Assembly (NCBI RefSeq): GCF_001468005.1
Contig: NZ_LNYY01000021.1
Coordinates: forward strand, 186,637 to 250,636
DNA length: 64,000 nt
Source of the DNA: Legionella steelei
GTDB taxonomy: Bacteria > Pseudomonadota > Gammaproteobacteria > Legionellales > Legionellaceae
Reading direction: 5' to 3'
How positions within the stretch are numbered: the first letter of the stretch is position 1; each line of letters opens with the position of its first letter. Of the stretch, positions 1 to 10,796 are shown piece after piece. Under the pieces are notes generated by a model. That model did no database searches. It was not told where the DNA came from and was given only the letters and a program-made list of their open reading frames with translations. Both the position numbers and the translations under genes were made by a program.

Positions 1-1
1 A

Positions 2-1651
<1,650 letters not shown>

Positions 1652-1674
1652 GCCTCTCTCATTCCTATTCCTTT

Positions 1675-1703
1675 AAAAACCCGCCTTAATTGGCGGGTTT
1701 TTT
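1675..1703 (+). terminator. Rho-independent terminator after groEL
   Basis: The arms CCCGCC (1680-1685) and GGCGGG (1692-1697) are extended by A/T pairs and enclose a 6-nt loop. A run of six T follows. It lies 24 bases after the groEL stop. Confidence 0.93.
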
Positions 1704-1861
1704 ATTTGTAAGGGCTGTATCGACTCATGTCATCCCTACACCTGCCATTTTTGCTAACGAATACCTAACATGTACAGGGATGGCGAGAATTGTAAACAGC
1801 GCCTGGAATTTTTGAAACGTATCATCCACAATAAATGAGAACTATAAAGTCAGGAGTTATA

Positions 1862-2296
1862 ATGGGAACAATAATTAAAAAAATGGAAGTAGTTTTGGCC
1901 GATACTTATGCTCTATATCTTAAAACGCAAAATTATCACTGGCATGTTAAGGGGGTACACTTTAAAAGCCTGCATGAATTGTTTGAAATGCAATATAAGG
2001 AATTGGCAGAAGCTGTGGACGCTGTTGCAGAGCGCATTTTAATCATGGGGCATAAGGCTCCCGCTACATTTACTGCACTGAATCAATTAAAAACGATTAA
2101 GGATGGCGATTCCAGTGCTGATGCGAATCGAATGGTAAGTGATTTAGCCCAAGATCATGAGACTTTGGCGAAAGATTTGAATGCAGCAATTAAACTGGCT
2201 CAGGAACACGGTGATGAAGGGACAGTTGCTTTGCTTAGTGAACGCATTGCTGCTCATGAAAAAGCACGTTGGATGTTGAACGCCTCTACGATTTAG
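1862..2296 (+). CDS. dps: Dps/ferritin-like DNA-protection protein
   Basis: Mini-ferritin that oxidises and stores iron and protects DNA from peroxide. The 144 residues form one ferritin-like four-helix domain. The inter-subunit ferroxidase residues can be lined up with E. coli Dps: H26 (in YHWH), H38, E42, D53 and E57. I chose ATG 1862 because AGGAG at 1852-1856 is spaced 5 nt before it. An in-frame ATG at 1835 would add nine residues and lacks a good site. There is no long basic N-terminal tail, so DNA binding is not obvious from sequence. It is a single gene, convergent with motB across a palindromic repeat. Confidence 0.93.
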   Translation: MGTIIKKMEVVLADTYALYLKTQNYHWHVKGVHFKSLHELFEMQYKELAEAVDAVAERILIMGHKAPATFTALNQLKTIKDGDSSADANRMVSDLAQDHETLAKDLNAAIKLAQEHGDEGTVALLSERIAAHEKARWMLNASTI

Positions 2297-2313
2297 TGTT
2301 CTGTTTGATATGT

Positions 2314-2375
2314 GTAGCCAGGGTGAAAGTCCGAAGGGCCGAAACCCGGGTTTCACTTCGCTGCACCCAGGCTAC
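2314..2375. repeat. Dispersed palindromic repeat (copy 1)
   Basis: The ends GTAGCCAGGGTG and TGCACCCAGGCTAC pair, and an inner AAACCCGGGTTT palindrome lies between them. The same design recurs at 10145-10217 and 24692-24774. It lies between convergent dps and motB and overlaps the last codon of motB, so it probably also acts as a bidirectional terminator. Confidence 0.85.
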
Positions 2376-3283
2376 TTCTTAATTATTTTATTTTCGATTG
2401 CATTATTTTTCATTACCTTATTTTCCGCCCCTGGTTTTAAGACGATAATGCTAATGCGTCGGTTTTCAGGACTAAAGGGATCTTTTGCATTAAGAAGCTG
2501 GGTTGATGAAAAACCAGATACCCGTAAGACTCTATCAGGATCCAAGCCTGCTTTAACCAGAGCGCGACGAGCGGCATTGGCTCTTTGAGTGGATAATTCC
2601 CAGTTGGTATACTCAAGCTCCTCCGGATTATGGTAGGGATGGGCATCAGTATGTCCTTCAATAGTAATTTTATTGGGCACATTTTTAAGCAGTTTGGCAA
2701 TCTGGGCAAAAATTAATTCCATTCCTGGATTGAGCTTGTCTGAGCCCACATCAAACATAGGTTTGTTCTGATTGTCGATTAATTGGATGCGAAGTCCATT
2801 GTCCACTATTTCCATCAATAATTGACTCTTTAGGCCAGCAAGTGAAGGATCTTGTTGGATGCTTAAATTAATTTGTGATTTTAAATTTTCGAGTTTTTGA
2901 GTTTGCTCTTTATTTGATTGAATGACTTGAATGTCTTGAGCTACTTTACTCTGGGCAGATGCTTTATCGGTTGTGGAAACCTGCCCATTGGTGTCTTTGA
3001 TATTGGGTCCGCCACCTTTAAGGTTTATTTGTTGATTGCCGACGTTTTTACCACCAAAGAAAGTGATTTTCATCGGTTGTTTAAAATATTCAGCAATACC
3101 GTCTTTTTGTGCTTTGTTTAGTGACGCAATCAACCACATCAATAAAAAGAATGCCATCATCGCAGTCACAAAATCGGCAAAAGCAATTTTCCATGAGCCG
3201 CCATGATGTTTGTGTTGGTTTTTTTTGACTTTTCGAATTATTGGGGCCGAACTCGATTTTACTTTACTGGCGTTTTCACTCAT
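2372..3283 (-). CDS. motB: Flagellar motor stator protein MotB
   Basis: Peptidoglycan-anchored half of the flagellar stator. A basic N-terminal tail leads into one membrane helix (about residues 31-53) that carries D37, the expected proton-carrying aspartate in the FADF context. A linker follows, then an OmpA-like peptidoglycan-binding domain (about 190-285) with the conserved GHTDAHP and NRRISI motifs. The 303-residue length is typical. It follows motA with a 12-base gap, so the two are co-transcribed. The 3' end runs into the dispersed palindrome at 2314-2375. Confidence 0.95.
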   Translation of the reverse strand: MSENASKVKSSSAPIIRKVKKNQHKHHGGSWKIAFADFVTAMMAFFLLMWLIASLNKAQKDGIAEYFKQPMKITFFGGKNVGNQQINLKGGGPNIKDTNGQVSTTDKASAQSKVAQDIQVIQSNKEQTQKLENLKSQINLSIQQDPSLAGLKSQLLMEIVDNGLRIQLIDNQNKPMFDVGSDKLNPGMELIFAQIAKLLKNVPNKITIEGHTDAHPYHNPEELEYTNWELSTQRANAARRALVKAGLDPDRVLRVSGFSSTQLLNAKDPFSPENRRISIIVLKPGAENKVMKNNAIENKIIKK

Positions 3284-3295
3284 GCGGTAACCTCA

Positions 3296-4204
3296 TTAAC
3301 TCGGAGTAGGTTCAGCAGCAGAGTTCTCCGAACTTGATGAGGATGCCGCTGGTTTGAAATTTTTAATTTCGTCATTGAGCTGAGAAAAGGTGGGGCGTTG
3401 TGCCGAAAACAATACCTTACGTCCAAATTCAACTGAAATAATAGGCGGATTATTGTGCAGACTCGCCAGTATGGTTGCTTTGATACAGTGCAGCATCAAC
3501 TGAGTTTGATTGGCATGATGTTCCATTGCTGATGCTACGGGACCAATAAATCCATAACCGATTAAAATACCTAAAAAAGTACCCACAAGTGCATGCGCAA
3601 TCAGTACTCCCAGTTCAGGAGGAGGTAAATTAATCGATTCCATCGTATGAACTACACCAAGAACTGCAGCAACAATACCAAAAGCAGGCATTGCATCAGC
3701 AAGTTTCGCTAAGGCATTGGCTGGGATCATTTCTTCTTCATGATGTGATTCAATTTCCATGTCGATTAAGGCTTCAAGTTGGAATGGTTGCAGGTTCGAT
3801 GAAACGATCAATCTGAGGTAATCACAAATGAACTCAATAACATGATGGTTTTTCATGAGAGAAGGATAGGAGTTGAAAATAGGGCTTTCTTCAGGTGAAT
3901 CAATATCGGCTTCCAAAGACATTAATCCTTGTTGTCGTGATTTATTCAGCAGGTTGTATAACAGGCCTAATAAATTACTGTTGTTCTCTTTAATTGACTT
4001 TTCACCACGAAATACTTTCGGTAAGGCCTTTAACAGGGCTTTTAGTACTGAGGCACTATTCGCGACAATCAGCGAGCCTATGGCTGCTCCTGCGATAATG
4101 AGCAGTTCAATGGGTTGAAAAACTGCTGCAAGATGGCCGCCACCAAGAGCAAATCCGCCAAAAACACAGAGTAGTATGACTATATAGCCTATTATAATTA
4201 ACAT
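3296..4204 (-). CDS. motA: Flagellar motor stator protein MotA
   Basis: Membrane half of the proton-driven flagellar stator. The 302 residues show the MotA layout: two N-terminal helices, a long cytoplasmic loop, then two more helices (AAVLGVVHTMES and GTFLGILIGYGF regions) bearing the conserved prolines (DAMPAFGI and FIGPVAS). A GGAG sequence precedes the ATG. It begins 21 bases after the acetoacetate decarboxylase stop on the same strand, so it may be read from the bdhA promoter as well as its own. The serine-rich C-terminal tail is low complexity. Confidence 0.95.
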   Translation of the reverse strand: MLIIIGYIVILLCVFGGFALGGGHLAAVFQPIELLIIAGAAIGSLIVANSASVLKALLKALPKVFRGEKSIKENNSNLLGLLYNLLNKSRQQGLMSLEADIDSPEESPIFNSYPSLMKNHHVIEFICDYLRLIVSSNLQPFQLEALIDMEIESHHEEEMIPANALAKLADAMPAFGIVAAVLGVVHTMESINLPPPELGVLIAHALVGTFLGILIGYGFIGPVASAMEHHANQTQLMLHCIKATILASLHNNPPIISVEFGRKVLFSAQRPTFSQLNDEIKNFKPAASSSSSENSAAEPTPS

Positions 4205-4225
4205 GTTTATTCGTTCTCCAAACCT

Positions 4226-4963
4226 TTATTTAAGATAATCGTGAACAACTCGACCATAAGGTAAAGTGAGATCTGTTAATAAATGCACACCATTTACTAT
4301 ACGTCGTATGGGAAGATTGGCTACTGGGGCTAATGCATGGTGTGATAATTGCAGTTGAGCTGGTCCTTGCCAAGCCCCTTTAATAACAACATCTTCAAGA
4401 AAATACTCAACCAACTCACAAATACGCACACTGCCGTCAACATGTGGAATTATCTTAAGTAAATAATTTGGTGCCTTCATGGATTCAGCTACCTTTTTGA
4501 CATCGAGTGCTTCATATTTATAGCCCATAGTGGCGGTAGCAATGCGACAAGGTCCATATTCCAGGGTGCCTAATAGCGTTTCATGCACAACTTCCAGTTT
4601 GGGTTGGGCCAGTTTTTTAGGGAATCCCCAAATTTCACGACCACCTGCTATGGGGGGGAGATCATCCAAAAACATTGCATGGGTATAACTTCCCATTTTG
4701 CCTTTATATCGTACCGGTATGACTTGTCCTGATTCTGTATAGTCGCCAAATCCTGTTGAATCAGGCATACGAATGAATTCGAATTTAACTAAAGGCTCTA
4801 CTACTTCTAATGGCGCTGGAACTACTTCGCGCAGCAAATCCATATCGGTTTCATAGGTAATTGTTAAAAATTCTCTATTAATAAAGCGATACGGGCCACG
4901 AGGATAAGATGGGCTGACGAGTGGCATGGCAAATGCTTGTTTTTTTACCTCTGCTTCATTCAT
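4226..4963 (-). CDS. adc: Acetoacetate decarboxylase
   Basis: Decarboxylates acetoacetate to acetone and CO2 through a lysine Schiff base. The 245 residues match the ADC family length. The signature [12 protein letters not shown] spans residues 108-119, with K116 the expected Schiff-base lysine and its neighbour K117 the other half of the pair; E77 in the TESG segment is also family-like. The start overlaps the patatin stop by 8 bases and GAGGAG lies upstream, so the gene is translationally coupled to it. Together with BdhA it would handle the acetoacetate/3-hydroxybutyrate pool from poly-hydroxybutyrate breakdown. Members of this family can have other substrates, so acetone formation is inferred. 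Confidence 0.88.
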   Translation of the reverse strand: MNEAEVKKQAFAMPLVSPSYPRGPYRFINREFLTITYETDMDLLREVVPAPLEVVEPLVKFEFIRMPDSTGFGDYTESGQVIPVRYKGKMGSYTHAMFLDDLPPIAGGREIWGFPKKLAQPKLEVVHETLLGTLEYGPCRIATATMGYKYEALDVKKVAESMKAPNYLLKIIPHVDGSVRICELVEYFLEDVVIKGAWQGPAQLQLSHHALAPVANLPIRRIVNGVHLLTDLTLPYGRVVHDYLK

Positions 4964-6119
4964 TTTCAGACTCCTCTTTTAAATGTTTATTAGGGGACAT
5001 ATCGTAAACAGCAATACCTGTTGTTTGAGATACTTTCTTGTTCCAGGGAGATTTTTTAATTGCTCTTGTTCCATCAAAGTAGCCCCGGTTTATACGCTCT
5101 AAAATACTTTTTTGTGAAAACTCGTAATCTTTTGAAGAAAGTTCAGTTTCATCGTGCTCGCATAAAAAACGTACTACGGAGATCGTAGACTGATGCCCTC
5201 GTGCAATACAAAGCTGCAGTTCTGGGTTTCCACGCTCTTCTTTGGGAACATAACGAGAAAGTATATGAATGGTGTTTTTTAATGCATGAATCTGTTGATA
5301 CATTTCAATCGCTTTCGAAAAGCGGCTGGAATACTCTATATCTTTTTTACGCTTCATTACTTCGTCTATTGATGTAGGATACAAGCCATAAGAGTCAAAT
5401 AAATGAATTGCAAAGCAGAGCAGATTTTTGGGGCATCGATGTACTGATAATACATAAGTTGCTGGCGAGTTGCTGGAAATCCCACCATCCCAATAATATT
5501 TTCCCTCAATTTCAACGGCCGGAAAACCAGGAGGTAATGCACCACTGGCCATAATGTGCTCAGGCTCGATTTTTGTATCTTGTGAATCAAAGTACACCAT
5601 CTCTCCTGAGCATATTTCAACGGCACCGACGCTTATGCGTGTTGCTTTGGAGTTGAGACGATCAAAATCGACAAATCGCTCCAGGGAGGATTTTAAGTGT
5701 TGGGTATCGTAAAAACTGATGGTATTGGGTTTGTTATAATATCCCATGAGTAAGGGAGGAAAGCGGGGGGAAAAAAAGCCTGGTTGGCCCCATAATAAGG
5801 TGGATTGAGCTGATAGGAAATGCTCTGCCTTTCGACTTCCTTCATCATCGGGAAGTAGCCTGTTATCGATTAGCGATGTGCTGGCAATGGTTTCCCAAAA
5901 TTGTAACATTTTTTCAACGCGTACCCCTGGTGGATTGCCGGCTGCGATTGCTGCATTGATCGCCCCTATTGAGGTGCCAGCAAACCAATCGGGCTCATAA
6001 CCGGCTTCATCCAAAGCATGCATAACGCCTACTTGATAGGCGCCTAAAGCCCCACCACCTTGAAAACAGCACGCAACGTGTTGGTGTTGTTTTATTTTAC
6101 TTTTTTTTGTCCGGGCCAT
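4956..6119 (-). CDS. patD: Patatin-like phospholipase (PatD type)
   Basis: Serine lipid hydrolase with the patatin Ser-Asp dyad. It has the oxyanion-hole GGGALGAYQ (from residue 21), nucleophile S50 in GTSIG, and the aspartate in the WDGG motif. The N-terminus is basic and without a signal peptide. I use ATG 6119, preceded by GGAG inside the end of bdhA; an in-frame ATG at 6140 would overlap bdhA by 16 bases. L. pneumophila bdhA-patD is a described pair in which PatD acts as a phospholipase A/lysophospholipase. The 387-residue length and context agree. Coupling to bdhA upstream and adc downstream indicates one transcript. Confidence 0.9.
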   Translation of the reverse strand: MARTKKSKIKQHQHVACCFQGGGALGAYQVGVMHALDEAGYEPDWFAGTSIGAINAAIAAGNPPGVRVEKMLQFWETIASTSLIDNRLLPDDEGSRKAEHFLSAQSTLLWGQPGFFSPRFPPLLMGYYNKPNTISFYDTQHLKSSLERFVDFDRLNSKATRISVGAVEICSGEMVYFDSQDTKIEPEHIMASGALPPGFPAVEIEGKYYWDGGISSNSPATYVLSVHRCPKNLLCFAIHLFDSYGLYPTSIDEVMKRKKDIEYSSRFSKAIEMYQQIHALKNTIHILSRYVPKEERGNPELQLCIARGHQSTISVVRFLCEHDETELSSKDYEFSQKSILERINRGYFDGTRAIKKSPWNKKVSQTTGIAVYDMSPNKHLKEESENE

Positions 6120-6124
6120 AGGAC

Positions 6125-6907
6125 TTACTCCATGAACCATCCGTGACTTACGATCAGTGATTGACCGGTCAAAGCATTTGATTCAAAAGACGCAAAAAAC
6201 AGCGCAGTTTGTGCCACGTCATCGGTGGTAGTAAATTCTCCGTCAACGGTATCCTTGAGCATGACATTCTTAATGACTTGCTCTTCAGTGATCCCTAATT
6301 CTTTAGCTTGTTCGGGAATTTGTTTGTCAACTAATGGTGTACGTACAAAGCCTGGGCAAATGACGTTCGCTCTAACATTATGAGCTGCGCCTTCTTTGGC
6401 AACGACTTTACATAAGCCAATTAAGCCATGCTTTGCAGTCACATAAGGTGCTTTCAGTTTAGACGCTTCTTTGGAATGGACTGAGCCCATATAAATGATA
6501 CTTCCTCCATTACCAGAGGCATACATATGTTTTAATGCGGCACGAGTTGTTAGAAAAGCGCCATCTAATTGAATGGATATTAATTTTTTCCAATCAGAAA
6601 AAGCCAATTGATCTACAGGGCTGATAATTTGAATTCCAGCGTTACTGACCATCACATCAACGCCGCCAAAGTATTTTGCGACATCATCAACGCCTTTGAT
6701 GACTTCATCTTCATTGGTGACATTCATGGCAACGGCCATGGCTTCTCCACCTTTAGATTTTATTTCTTCAGCAGCACTATTGGCTTGATCGAGATTCATA
6801 TCAGCAATGGCAACCTTAGCTCCTTCTTTGGCGTATACTAGGGCGATTTCTTTACCTATTCCACTGGCCGCACCAGTAATTATGGCTACTTTATTTTTTA
6901 AGCGCAT
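6125..6907 (-). CDS. bdhA: 3-hydroxybutyrate dehydrogenase
   Basis: NAD-dependent short-chain dehydrogenase that interconverts 3-hydroxybutyrate and acetoacetate in the turnover of poly-hydroxybutyrate. The 260 residues include the cofactor motif GAASGIG (from residue 12), the NAG motif, catalytic Ser in the MGSVHS segment and the YVTAK active-site Tyr/Lys. The C-terminus ends in GWFME, as in the PHB-type enzymes. It is the first gene of the apparent operon bdhA-patD-adc-motA-motB. The SDR family is broad, but the neighbours make this function the best fit. Confidence 0.93.
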   Translation of the reverse strand: MRLKNKVAIITGAASGIGKEIALVYAKEGAKVAIADMNLDQANSAAEEIKSKGGEAMAVAMNVTNEDEVIKGVDDVAKYFGGVDVMVSNAGIQIISPVDQLAFSDWKKLISIQLDGAFLTTRAALKHMYASGNGGSIIYMGSVHSKEASKLKAPYVTAKHGLIGLCKVVAKEGAAHNVRANVICPGFVRTPLVDKQIPEQAKELGITEEQVIKNVMLKDTVDGEFTTTDDVAQTALFFASFESNALTGQSLIVSHGWFME

Positions 6908-7115
6908 GATTACAATCCTTGTATTATTTTGAGTTAATGATCAATCGGTTAGGATTAATCTGAAAATTCTTCTAAAAAGTATAGCAATGGAAATTTGATA
7001 TTGCTTTATATTCATTAAGATTTTTTCTTTGTTAAAGAAATTTCATAAAATGTGTTCTCGTTTTTTACATGAAGCCATGCAATTTACTAAATCCAGGCTA
7101 ACCATGAGAGTAAAG

Positions 7116-7145
7116 ACACCCTTAACTCAAAAAAGTTAAGGGTGT
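7116..7145 (-). terminator. Terminator of the glycine-zipper lipoprotein gene
   Basis: The perfect 12-bp arms ACACCCTTAACT (7116-7127) and AGTTAAGGGTGT (7134-7145) enclose a 6-nt loop. It lies just downstream of the minus-strand gene at 7166. The T-tract on that strand is short (CTTTA), so it is a moderately strong terminator. Confidence 0.75.
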
Positions 7146-7165
7146 TTAATTTTGTGTATTTTGTA

Positions 7166-7432
7166 TTAGTAGTAATAATAATTGTAGCCAGGACGATAGT
7201 AACGATGATGATAGTAATAGCGTCGGTCTTGTTGTTGGCCGATTGAGTTTCCTATTAATGCACCAGCTCCTGCACCAATCACGGTTCCAACGGCACTGCC
7301 TCCAGTTACTGCATACCCTAGGCCAGCTCCTGCAGCACCGCCTGCAGCAGTACCCACTTCCGTATTAGTACAACCCCCCAGCATAAAAGCTGATAAACCG
7401 ACAAGAACTAAGGGAGTAATAATTTTTTTCAT
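7166..7432 (-). CDS. Glycine-zipper outer-membrane lipoprotein
   Basis: Small lipoprotein of the 17-kDa-antigen/glycine-zipper 2TM type. A signal peptide ends in the lipobox LGGC with lipidated C21. The body (about 25-70) is glycine/alanine rich with GxxxG spacing (GGAAGAGLGYAVTGG, GAGAGALIGNSIG), consistent with two packed hairpin helices. The last 20 residues are a tyrosine-rich tail that may interact with cell-wall sugars. It is a single gene with its own terminator. The exact role is unknown; family members influence envelope integrity. Confidence 0.85.
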   Translation of the reverse strand: MKKIITPLVLVGLSAFMLGGCTNTEVGTAAGGAAGAGLGYAVTGGSAVGTVIGAGAGALIGNSIGQQQDRRYYYHHRYYRPGYNYYYY

Positions 7433-7662
7433 AGCGAACTCCTTTTTATAATTTTAGGATTCTTGCAGTGATAGAGCAGATATTCATGACAAGAAGATCC
7501 TGTTTCTTCATCTTCACTATGATTTTAGTACAAAAAAAATATTTAATGTCAAATAAATGATCATAATTTGTTTTTTGCAGATTCTTTTTAGAGATCAGAT
7601 TTTGCTCCAACTCTCATTTTCCAGTAGTATTAGGAATATGAATAATAAGAACAGAGGATCGT

Positions 7663-8535
7663 ATGTTTAAAGGAAGCATTGTCGCTTTATTAACACCTAT
7701 GAAGAATGGTGAGGTTGATGTACCGCGCTTACGAGAACTGGTTGAATTTCATATTGAAATGGGTAGCCATGGCCTTGTTGCCGCCGGTACTACTGGGGAA
7801 TCAGGTACTTTATCTCACGAAGAAAAATTATTGGTTATTAAAACCGTAATAGATCAAGCAAAAGAGCGGATTCCTGTTATTGCAGGTACGAGTATGAATG
7901 CAACACGAGATTGTATTCAACTGACTCAAGAGGCAATGGAATACGGCGCTCATGCCGCATTAATTATGACTCCTGCCTATATCAGACCTACTCAAGAGGG
8001 TTTATATTTGCATTACAGTCAAATAGCTCAGGCAGTTGCTATCCCTATTATTCTTTATAATGTGCCCACAAGAACTGCATGTGATATGTTGCCAGAAACA
8101 GTAGCTCGACTTGCTAAGATTTCTAATATTGTGGGAATAAAGGATGCTACAGGGCAGATGACGCGGTTGCAGCAAATTTTACGTCTTTCAGAAGGCAGTA
8201 TTGATGTATTTAGCGGCGACGATTTTACCGCAGCATCTTGGATGTTGGCTGGAGCTAAGGGAAATATTTCAGCAGCAGCAAATGTGGTTGCTAGATTAAT
8301 GGCTAAATTGTGTGACTCAGCTTTAGACGGTGACCATGCTGCGAGTTTACGTTTAAATGAACAGCTTGCACCCTTATATGATTTATTGTTTATTGAAACG
8401 AATCCAATTGCTATCAAATGGGCAGCAAGCAGATTGGGTTTAATGGATAATGAATTAAGAATGCCATTGACTCGTTTGTCTGAAGAGCATCATGAGCCAT
8501 TGGAAAAGGTTTTGAAGACGTTGGAGTTAATTTAA
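7663..8535 (+). CDS. dapA: 4-hydroxy-tetrahydrodipicolinate synthase
   Basis: Condenses pyruvate with aspartate semialdehyde, the first step committed to diaminopimelate and lysine. The 290-residue TIM barrel has the GTTGES motif, the YNVPTRT motif carrying the catalytic tyrosine and substrate-binding arginine, and the Schiff-base lysine in GIKDATG. A purine-rich GAGG precedes ATG 7663. The downstream lipoprotein GTG directly abuts the stop codon, which reproduces the dapA-bamC order of many gammaproteobacteria. Confidence 0.97.
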   Translation: MFKGSIVALLTPMKNGEVDVPRLRELVEFHIEMGSHGLVAAGTTGESGTLSHEEKLLVIKTVIDQAKERIPVIAGTSMNATRDCIQLTQEAMEYGAHAALIMTPAYIRPTQEGLYLHYSQIAQAVAIPIILYNVPTRTACDMLPETVARLAKISNIVGIKDATGQMTRLQQILRLSEGSIDVFSGDDFTAASWMLAGAKGNISAAANVVARLMAKLCDSALDGDHAASLRLNEQLAPLYDLLFIETNPIAIKWAASRLGLMDNELRMPLTRLSEEHHEPLEKVLKTLELI

Positions 8536-8748
8536 GTGAAAAAGTTTTGTTTTATTATTTGTGTTGCGCTCGTATTATCAGGATGTAGTCGTTATGCCAG
8601 TAATGGTGAGAATCTTTACTTGAGCAGTCGTAATGGTCCTTCATTAGAAGTTCCATCTCCATTAACGAGAGCAAATATTAGTAGTTTTTATGACTTGCCT
8701 CAACAGAACCAAGATGCACGTGTGAGTATTTCACCGCCTGTATCATAG
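8536..8748 (+). CDS. Short BamC-like lipoprotein
   Basis: 70-residue lipoprotein that starts with GTG directly after the dapA stop. The signal peptide ends in LSGC (lipidated C17). The rest (NLYL, LEVPSPLTRANISSFYDLP, ISPP) resembles the unstructured N-terminal segment of BamC, which threads along BamD in the outer-membrane assembly complex. The two C-terminal helix-grip domains of normal BamC (about 340 residues) are absent, and the next gene starts 10 bases later in another family. The position after dapA is that of bamC/nlpB. Assignment is from position plus weak similarity read by eye. Confidence 0.6.
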   Translation: MKKFCFIICVALVLSGCSRYASNGENLYLSSRNGPSLEVPSPLTRANISSFYDLPQQNQDARVSISPPVS

Positions 8749-8758
8749 GGGATTTATT

Positions 8759-10051
8759 ATGACGCCATCAGAATCAGCTGAGTTGCTCATTGTACAGGAA
8801 TTATCGCAGCGTATTGTGGAAGCGCAACGCAAGATCAGGATTCTTGATAGTATCAAATGGGATGAATCCATAAAAAGGGAGTTTTTTAAACATAGAGGTA
8901 AAAAACTTCCAACGGTTGATAAAGAATATTACGAAAAGAAACCTTTGCCTTTTGATGTTCATGAAAAACAAGAAGAATTTCGTATTATTTTGCGCGATAC
9001 CCAGAATCAACTAGGGCAATATTCTACCTTAACTCGTTTAATACGTCGCCAGTGTGAAGAATACAGCCGAGCTACACAAATGCTTGCTGTGCGGGGTACT
9101 CCTGCATTTTCTGAGTTGGCGATGGAGTTATATGGCAGCCCCAATGATGTGTTTTATGCTGGTGGGCCGCGTATGTCAGAGATGGGCACATTGCTTTTTG
9201 ATGTGTTAACTGGTCTTAGTGTTCAATTGCAGTCTGAAGCAGATGTAAAACGTCATACCCCGCAACAGGCTCAGGAAATTTTGCAAACACGTTTAGGACA
9301 TTTTTTTGATAAGCATCCTGGCAAAGTAACGGTGATGGTCAGTGATGAAATGATTGCAGATGCTTCGGCGGGTGCGGACAGCATTAAATTGAGTCAGCAA
9401 GCCATGTTTAGTGACCGCGACCTTCGCTATTTGGAAGTACATGAAGGTTGGGTTCATGTCGGTACAACCTTGAACGGTTCGATGCAGCCCAATTGCTTTT
9501 TTCTTTCTAAGGGTTCTCCTTCGAGTAGTGTGATTCAAGAAGGTTTGGCCGTGATTACGGAAGTAGTTACTTTTTCTTCATATCCCAGTCGGATGTTAAA
9601 GATTACCAATCGTGTCATTGCGTTGGATATGGTGACACAAGGAGCTGACTTTCTGGATATTTATAATTATTTTATGGATTGTGGTTTAAGCGAAGAGGAC
9701 AGTTATAATCAAACTGTGCGCGTTTTTCGGGGAAGTACGCCAACGGGTGGTCCGTTTACCAAAGATTTATCTTATGCGAAAGGTTTCGTATTGATTTATA
9801 ATTACATCCGTTTTGCGATCAGTAAAAAGCATGTTGATTCTATCCCTTTATTATTTACTGGGAAATTGGTTTTGGATGATTTGCCTTTACTCACTGAATT
9901 AAAAGAACGCGGAGTTTTAAGCAACCCAGTCTATCTTCCACCTCCATTCCAAGATTTGGCAGCTTTAAGTGCGTGGATGAGTTTTTCTTTATACTTGAAT
10001 CAGTTTGATTTGAACGAAATTCAAAAGAATTTTCGTTTTTTGATTGTTTAA
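8759..10051 (+). CDS. DUF1704 / QEGLA-motif putative metallopeptidase
   Basis: 430-residue protein of the DUF1704 family, often annotated as flavohemoglobin expression-modulating QEGLA protein. It has the QEGLA motif at 260-264 and an HEGWVH segment at 228-233. That is an HExxxH zinc-binding pattern like the one in the eukaryotic tyrosine carboxypeptidases MATCAP/TMCP of the same family. The N-terminal 100 residues are helical and charged. There is no signal peptide, so it should be cytosolic. It lies 10 bases after the BamC-like gene and may be co-transcribed with dapA. The bacterial substrate is unknown; peptidase activity is inferred from the motif. Confidence 0.8.
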   Translation: MTPSESAELLIVQELSQRIVEAQRKIRILDSIKWDESIKREFFKHRGKKLPTVDKEYYEKKPLPFDVHEKQEEFRIILRDTQNQLGQYSTLTRLIRRQCEEYSRATQMLAVRGTPAFSELAMELYGSPNDVFYAGGPRMSEMGTLLFDVLTGLSVQLQSEADVKRHTPQQAQEILQTRLGHFFDKHPGKVTVMVSDEMIADASAGADSIKLSQQAMFSDRDLRYLEVHEGWVHVGTTLNGSMQPNCFFLSKGSPSSSVIQEGLAVITEVVTFSSYPSRMLKITNRVIALDMVTQGADFLDIYNYFMDCGLSEEDSYNQTVRVFRGSTPTGGPFTKDLSYAKGFVLIYNYIRFAISKKHVDSIPLLFTGKLVLDDLPLLTELKERGVLSNPVYLPPPFQDLAALSAWMSFSLYLNQFDLNEIQKNFRFLIV

Positions 10052-10144
10052 AAGATGGCGTGGTTTCCAGGGCTATGACATGTACCTTTAGCCGGGCTGC
10101 GTCACAAAACACCGTTCATAAAATCCATTGCACATATCATTTTT

Positions 10145-10217
10145 GTAGCCTGGGTGTAGCGAAGCGTAACCCGGGTTTTCTATTGCAGGTTACGGCATTC
10201 ACCTTTACCCAGGCTAT
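10145..10217. repeat. Dispersed palindromic repeat (copy 2)
   Basis: It begins GTAGCCTGGGTG and ends CCCAGGCTAT, with AACCCGGGTT inside. The convergent genes on either side end near it, so it may terminate both. Confidence 0.82.
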
Positions 10218-10220
10218 GTC

Positions 10221-10718
10221 CTAGGCTTTACATTCTACAGTGTGCATAGGAACCATTGAGTCTTCTTTTGCCCGTGGTGGTGCAAAGAAACGATGAGCAA
10301 GTCCATGACTTGAATGAGATTTTGCTTGTTCTTGTACCACTTTAGCTAATTGAGGGTATTCATCCAATAATGATTTAGCTTGTTCTTTAATGTACGAATC
10401 ATTGGATTTATTTATCATCGTTAAATAATGGGCTGCTTTTTTTAGCTCGCTCACCTCATTAGAGTTCCCCAATACTTGCATCATAACCAGCATTGCATTA
10501 GTACATCCTGAATTAGCAGCTTGGCGCATGGTTTGTTTGTACTGAGAAGAAGTCGGTGGATAAATATGAGCTAAATGGTATAACGCCATAGGGTTATCCT
10601 GAGCTAAGGCCATCACTTTAGGTAAGTGTTGGATCACGGCTTGTTTTAAACCAGGATGATTTGGTGATCTATGTAATTTATTTACCAGCTCAGCAAATTC
10701 ATTACTTGAAGTGGCCAT
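10221..10718 (-). CDS. Hypothetical helical-repeat protein
   Basis: 165-residue soluble protein without signal peptide or membrane segment. The middle (about 40-110) has alpha-helical pairs such as ALYHLAHIY and QAANSGCTNAMLVM that resemble degenerate Sel1/TPR repeats. The last 35 residues are basic then mixed (HSSHGLAHRFFAPPRAKEDS) and look disordered. The stop codon abuts the palindromic repeat. I do not recognise a specific family. In Legionella such small repeat proteins can be secreted effectors, but nothing in this sequence proves that. Confidence 0.7.
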   Translation of the reverse strand: MATSSNEFAELVNKLHRSPNHPGLKQAVIQHLPKVMALAQDNPMALYHLAHIYPPTSSQYKQTMRQAANSGCTNAMLVMMQVLGNSNEVSELKKAAHYLTMINKSNDSYIKEQAKSLLDEYPQLAKVVQEQAKSHSSHGLAHRFFAPPRAKEDSMVPMHTVECKA

Positions 10719-10796
10719 ATCCTACCCCCTAACTTTGAATACATTCACCTGTAGGATAAAAGATCTAGGTTAAGACAAGATTAAGGGGGGAGTGCT

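Noticed and set aside
2310-2588. 92-codon plus-strand frame over the palindromic repeat and motB end
   Set aside because: Built from the repeat and antisense motB sequence.
8055-8417. 120-codon antisense frame inside dapA
   Set aside because: Fully within an intact dapA with all catalytic motifs; no start signal.
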